From positions 1 to 64,000 of the forward strand of contig CAZFYX010000069.1 of NCBI GenBank assembly GCA_964523885.1: 64,000 bases of DNA, given 5' to 3'. The DNA is from SHXO01 sp964523885. Its GTDB lineage: Bacteria; Pseudomonadota; Gammaproteobacteria; Burkholderiales; SHXO01. Position 1 is the first letter of the stretch; each line of letters opens with the position of its first letter. Shown here piece after piece: positions 62,151-64,000 of the stretch. Under the pieces are notes generated by a model. It searched no databases. It was not told where the DNA came from and saw only the letters and a program-made list of their open reading frames with translations. Position numbers and translations under genes: made by a program.

Positions 62151-62707
62151 ATTGGTATGCCTCGCGACGCATTCGGGCGCTCGGCCGTGTGGCCGTCGCC
62201 CGGCCGGCGCGCGTGAATTTTAGAAGGATCTCGATGAAGCCGGGATGCGGACTGGCCATCGGCCGTGGATCCATTATTGAAGCCAACTTGATCTTCGATC
62301 GGGATGGTGCATCCATTCTCATCGGAGATAGAACGTTCATCGGTGCGTCAAGTATCATCAGCGCCGAGCGCATCATCATCGGCAACGACGTTCTGATCTC
62401 GTGGGGCTGCACGATCGTAGACCATGACTCACACCCGATGGAATGGATGCAGCGTCAGAATGACGTGTTGGGTTGGTTTGTCGGGTCGAAGGACTGGAGC
62501 AATGTGGTGCGGAGCCCAGTGGTCGTGAACGATCGTGCCTGGATAGGTTTCAACGTTGCGATCCTGAAGGGCGTCACGATCGGGGAGGGGGCAGTAGTCG
62601 GTGCATGCTCGGTAGTAACCAAGAGTGTTCCGCCCTATTGCTTGGTGGCCGGAAACCCGGCGAAGATCATTCGAAAGATACCAGGTGACGACAGATCTGG
62701 CGGGTAG
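62123..62707 (+). CDS. WbbJ-type hexapeptide acyltransferase
   Basis: 194 residues with hexapeptide repeats: GSIIEANLIFDRDGASILIG, FIGASSIISAERIIIGNDVL, ISWGCTIVDHDSHPM (the catalytic His region), AWIGFNVAILKGVTIGEGAV and YCLVAGNPAKIIRKIPGD. Likely O- or N-acetyltransferase. Starts at GTG 62123 and overlaps the preceding gene by 28 nt. Confidence 0.9.
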   Translation: MRSAARQVLNWYASRRIRALGRVAVARPARVNFRRISMKPGCGLAIGRGSIIEANLIFDRDGASILIGDRTFIGASSIISAERIIIGNDVLISWGCTIVDHDSHPMEWMQRQNDVLGWFVGSKDWSNVVRSPVVVNDRAWIGFNVAILKGVTIGEGAVVGACSVVTKSVPPYCLVAGNPAKIIRKIPGDDRSGG

Positions 62708-63500
62708 CTGGGAGCAAGCGGTAGCAGCACTTCGCGCGCAGCCAGAGCAAGCCGAGTTCGTTCGTGCCTGCTTCTATGATGACCCCTTGGTGGAGGCGGC
62801 GGAGCGATATCGTGCGAGCACGGAATGGCAGGCCGTCCGCCGTTTGCTGCCCTCCGTCCCGGGACGCGCGCTCGATCTTGGCGCAGGGCGCGGCATAGCG
62901 GCTTACGCGCTCGCTAAGGACGGGTGGACCACGTGCGCGGTCGAACCCGATCCAAGTGCGCTCGTCGGCTCTGCGGCCATCCGCAGGCTGGTCGCGCAAT
63001 CTCGTGTGGACATCGAAGTCATCGAGCAAGTGGGGGAGGCCCTGCCATCCCGGCCTGACACCTTCGATGTGGTCCACTGCCGAGCAGTGCTCCACCACGC
63101 GCAAGACATGCCGCAGTTTTGCCGGGAGGTCGCTCGGGTCCTCGTACCAGGCGGATTGTTCGTGGCCACCAGGGAGCACGTGATCTCCCGGCAGGAGGAT
63201 CTCCCGCAGTTTCTCGCCGCCCATCCCCTTCATCGACTATATGGCGGCGAGAACGCACACCTCCTCGACGAGTACCGCGGCGCGATAAGTGCGGCGGGAT
63301 TGCGAGTGCGCCGCACACTTAATCCATATGAATCCGATATCAACCTGTTCCCGGACAGCATCGTGGGCATGAAGCGCCGCATCGCGCGACGGCTGCACCT
63401 GCCAGTCTCTGCATTCATCCCCGACGCCCTGCTGACCTGGCTGGGTTCGCGGTTGGATCAACCCGGCCGACTCTACACGTTCGTCGCACAGAAGCCTTGA
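62685..63500 (+). CDS. Class I SAM-dependent methyltransferase
   Basis: 271 residues. GRALDLGAGRGIAAYALAKD is the SAM loop, then DTFDVVHCRAVLHHAQDMPQ, FCREVARVLVPGGLFVATRE and a C-terminal substrate part. GTG start at 62685 overlaps the acyltransferase by 23 nt. The acceptor is unknown; it is the third methyltransferase of this half of the locus. Confidence 0.87.
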   Translation: MTTDLAGSWEQAVAALRAQPEQAEFVRACFYDDPLVEAAERYRASTEWQAVRRLLPSVPGRALDLGAGRGIAAYALAKDGWTTCAVEPDPSALVGSAAIRRLVAQSRVDIEVIEQVGEALPSRPDTFDVVHCRAVLHHAQDMPQFCREVARVLVPGGLFVATREHVISRQEDLPQFLAAHPLHRLYGGENAHLLDEYRGAISAAGLRVRRTLNPYESDINLFPDSIVGMKRRIARRLHLPVSAFIPDALLTWLGSRLDQPGRLYTFVAQKP

Positions 63501-63501
63501 C

Positions 63502-64000
63502 ATGGGCAGACACGTCTTGATCACCGGGGCCTATGGATTCCTCGGCCGACATGCGGCACGGCGCTGGGCACAGGCCGGGTGGCGCGTCACTGGGTTGGGC
63601 CACGGCAGCTGGTCTAGGGAGGATTGGGGGGGCTGGGGCATCGACGATTGGCACAGCGTGGATATCACCCTTGACGCCCTGGTGACGTACGCGCACGAAC
63701 CCGATGTGGTGATCCATTGCGCGGGCAGTGGCGCCGTGAGCTTCTCGGTGACGCACCCCTATCAGGACTTTCAGCGGACCGTCCAGACTGCCGCGGCAGT
63801 GCTGGAGTATGTGCGGACCTGCGCGCCCCGTGCGCGAGTTGTCCTGCCTTCCAGTGCGGCCGTGTACGGGAACGCGCAGTCGCTACCCATCCGAGAGTCC
63901 GCCCCATTGCGTCCCGTGTCGCCGTACGGGGTGCACAAGGATGTCGCGGAGCGGCTGGCCGGTAGCTATGCGCGTCAGTTTGGTATCCACGTCGCGATCG
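63502..64000 (+). CDS. NAD-dependent epimerase/dehydratase, N-terminal part (cut by window edge)
   Basis: About 166 residues of an extended SDR running off the right edge. VLITGAYGFLGRHAARRWAQ is the NAD motif, VVIHCAGSGAVSFSVTHPYQ follows, then VVLPSSAAVYGNAQSLPIRE and the YxxxK pair in SPYGVHKDVAERLAGSYARQ. Too incomplete to assign a substrate. It does not look like RfbD, which has a shorter N-terminal pattern. It begins 1 bp after the methyltransferase stop, so the operon continues beyond the window. Confidence 0.9.
   Translation, partial: MGRHVLITGAYGFLGRHAARRWAQAGWRVTGLGHGSWSREDWGGWGIDDWHSVDITLDALVTYAHEPDVVIHCAGSGAVSFSVTHPYQDFQRTVQTAAAVLEYVRTCAPRARVVLPSSAAVYGNAQSLPIRESAPLRPVSPYGVHKDVAERLAGSYARQFGIHVAI

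Noticed and set aside
63502..64000. Partial epimerase as the missing rfbD
   Set aside because: The visible N-terminal half has extended-SDR features (SSAAVYG, SPYGVHK) and lacks RfbD-like motifs.

Overview
The window is 64 kb of GC-rich bacterial chromosome. Gene content and order point to a betaproteobacterium: lptF-lptG next to pepA-holC-valS, an ECF sigma factor/DUF3619/DUF3106/RDD operon, yqgE-ruvX-pyrR-pyrB-pyrC', ntrB-ntrC beside glnA, and several DUF4124 proteins. I cannot name a genus. I found no tRNA, rRNA, CRISPR array, transposase or integrase.

Positions 1 to about 31,240 are a conserved housekeeping backbone. On the minus strand are valS (cut by the window edge), a small conserved protein, holC and pepA. 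The LPS-transport permeases lptF-lptG follow on plus. A four-gene minus-strand operon (sigma factor, DUF3619, DUF3106, RDD protein) is back to back with the pyrimidine operon yqgE-ruvX-pyrR-pyrB-pyrC'; the last gene encodes a dihydroorotase homologue that has lost its metal-binding histidines. Then come prlC, a DUF4124/glutaredoxin-like protein, and an iron-uptake pair (cupredoxin-like protein plus an FTR1 permease fused in frame to an outer-membrane barrel-like domain) behind a good Fur box. Next are xth and the nitrogen block (ntrC, ntrB, a DUF4124 protein, and glnA with a sigma-54-type promoter, an NtrC site and a terminator), a rhodanese, a membrane protein, uppP, and thiC with a TPP riboswitch. 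A PIMT-like methyltransferase, tolC with a Pro/Lys-rich tail, 5-FTHF cyclo-ligase and waaA close the backbone.

Positions about 31,545 to 64,000 (running off the edge) are a large surface-glycan locus. The first half (31.5-46 kb) carries an ABC exporter (Wzm/Wzt-like, without the Wzt C-terminal domain), a VioA-like sugar aminotransferase, a TylF-type methyltransferase, a tandem two-domain glycosyltransferase, a beta-propeller glycosidase-like protein, a NeuD/PglD-like acyltransferase, a WbqC-like protein, a phytanoyl-CoA dioxygenase-like protein, three more GT2 enzymes and two nucleotide-sugar epimerase-type proteins. The second half (46-64 kb) carries rfbBAC without a visible rfbD, manC, gmd, a second sugar aminotransferase, and a compact acyl module: unknown protein, KAS III-like synthase, acyl carrier protein and hexapeptide acyltransferase. 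Two methyltransferases, a Wzx/MOP-type flippase, an AsnB-like amidotransferase, two glycosyltransferases, another acyltransferase, another methyltransferase and a truncated epimerase follow.

My reading is that the locus makes dTDP- and GDP-linked 4-amino-6-deoxy sugars and decorates them by methylation, acylation and perhaps amidation. The dedicated KAS III-ACP-unknown-protein-acyltransferase module is the best candidate for an undescribed system: it would supply a custom short acyl chain to an amino sugar. Having both an ABC exporter and a Wzx-type flippase suggests that two glycans are made here, or that the locus is a mosaic.
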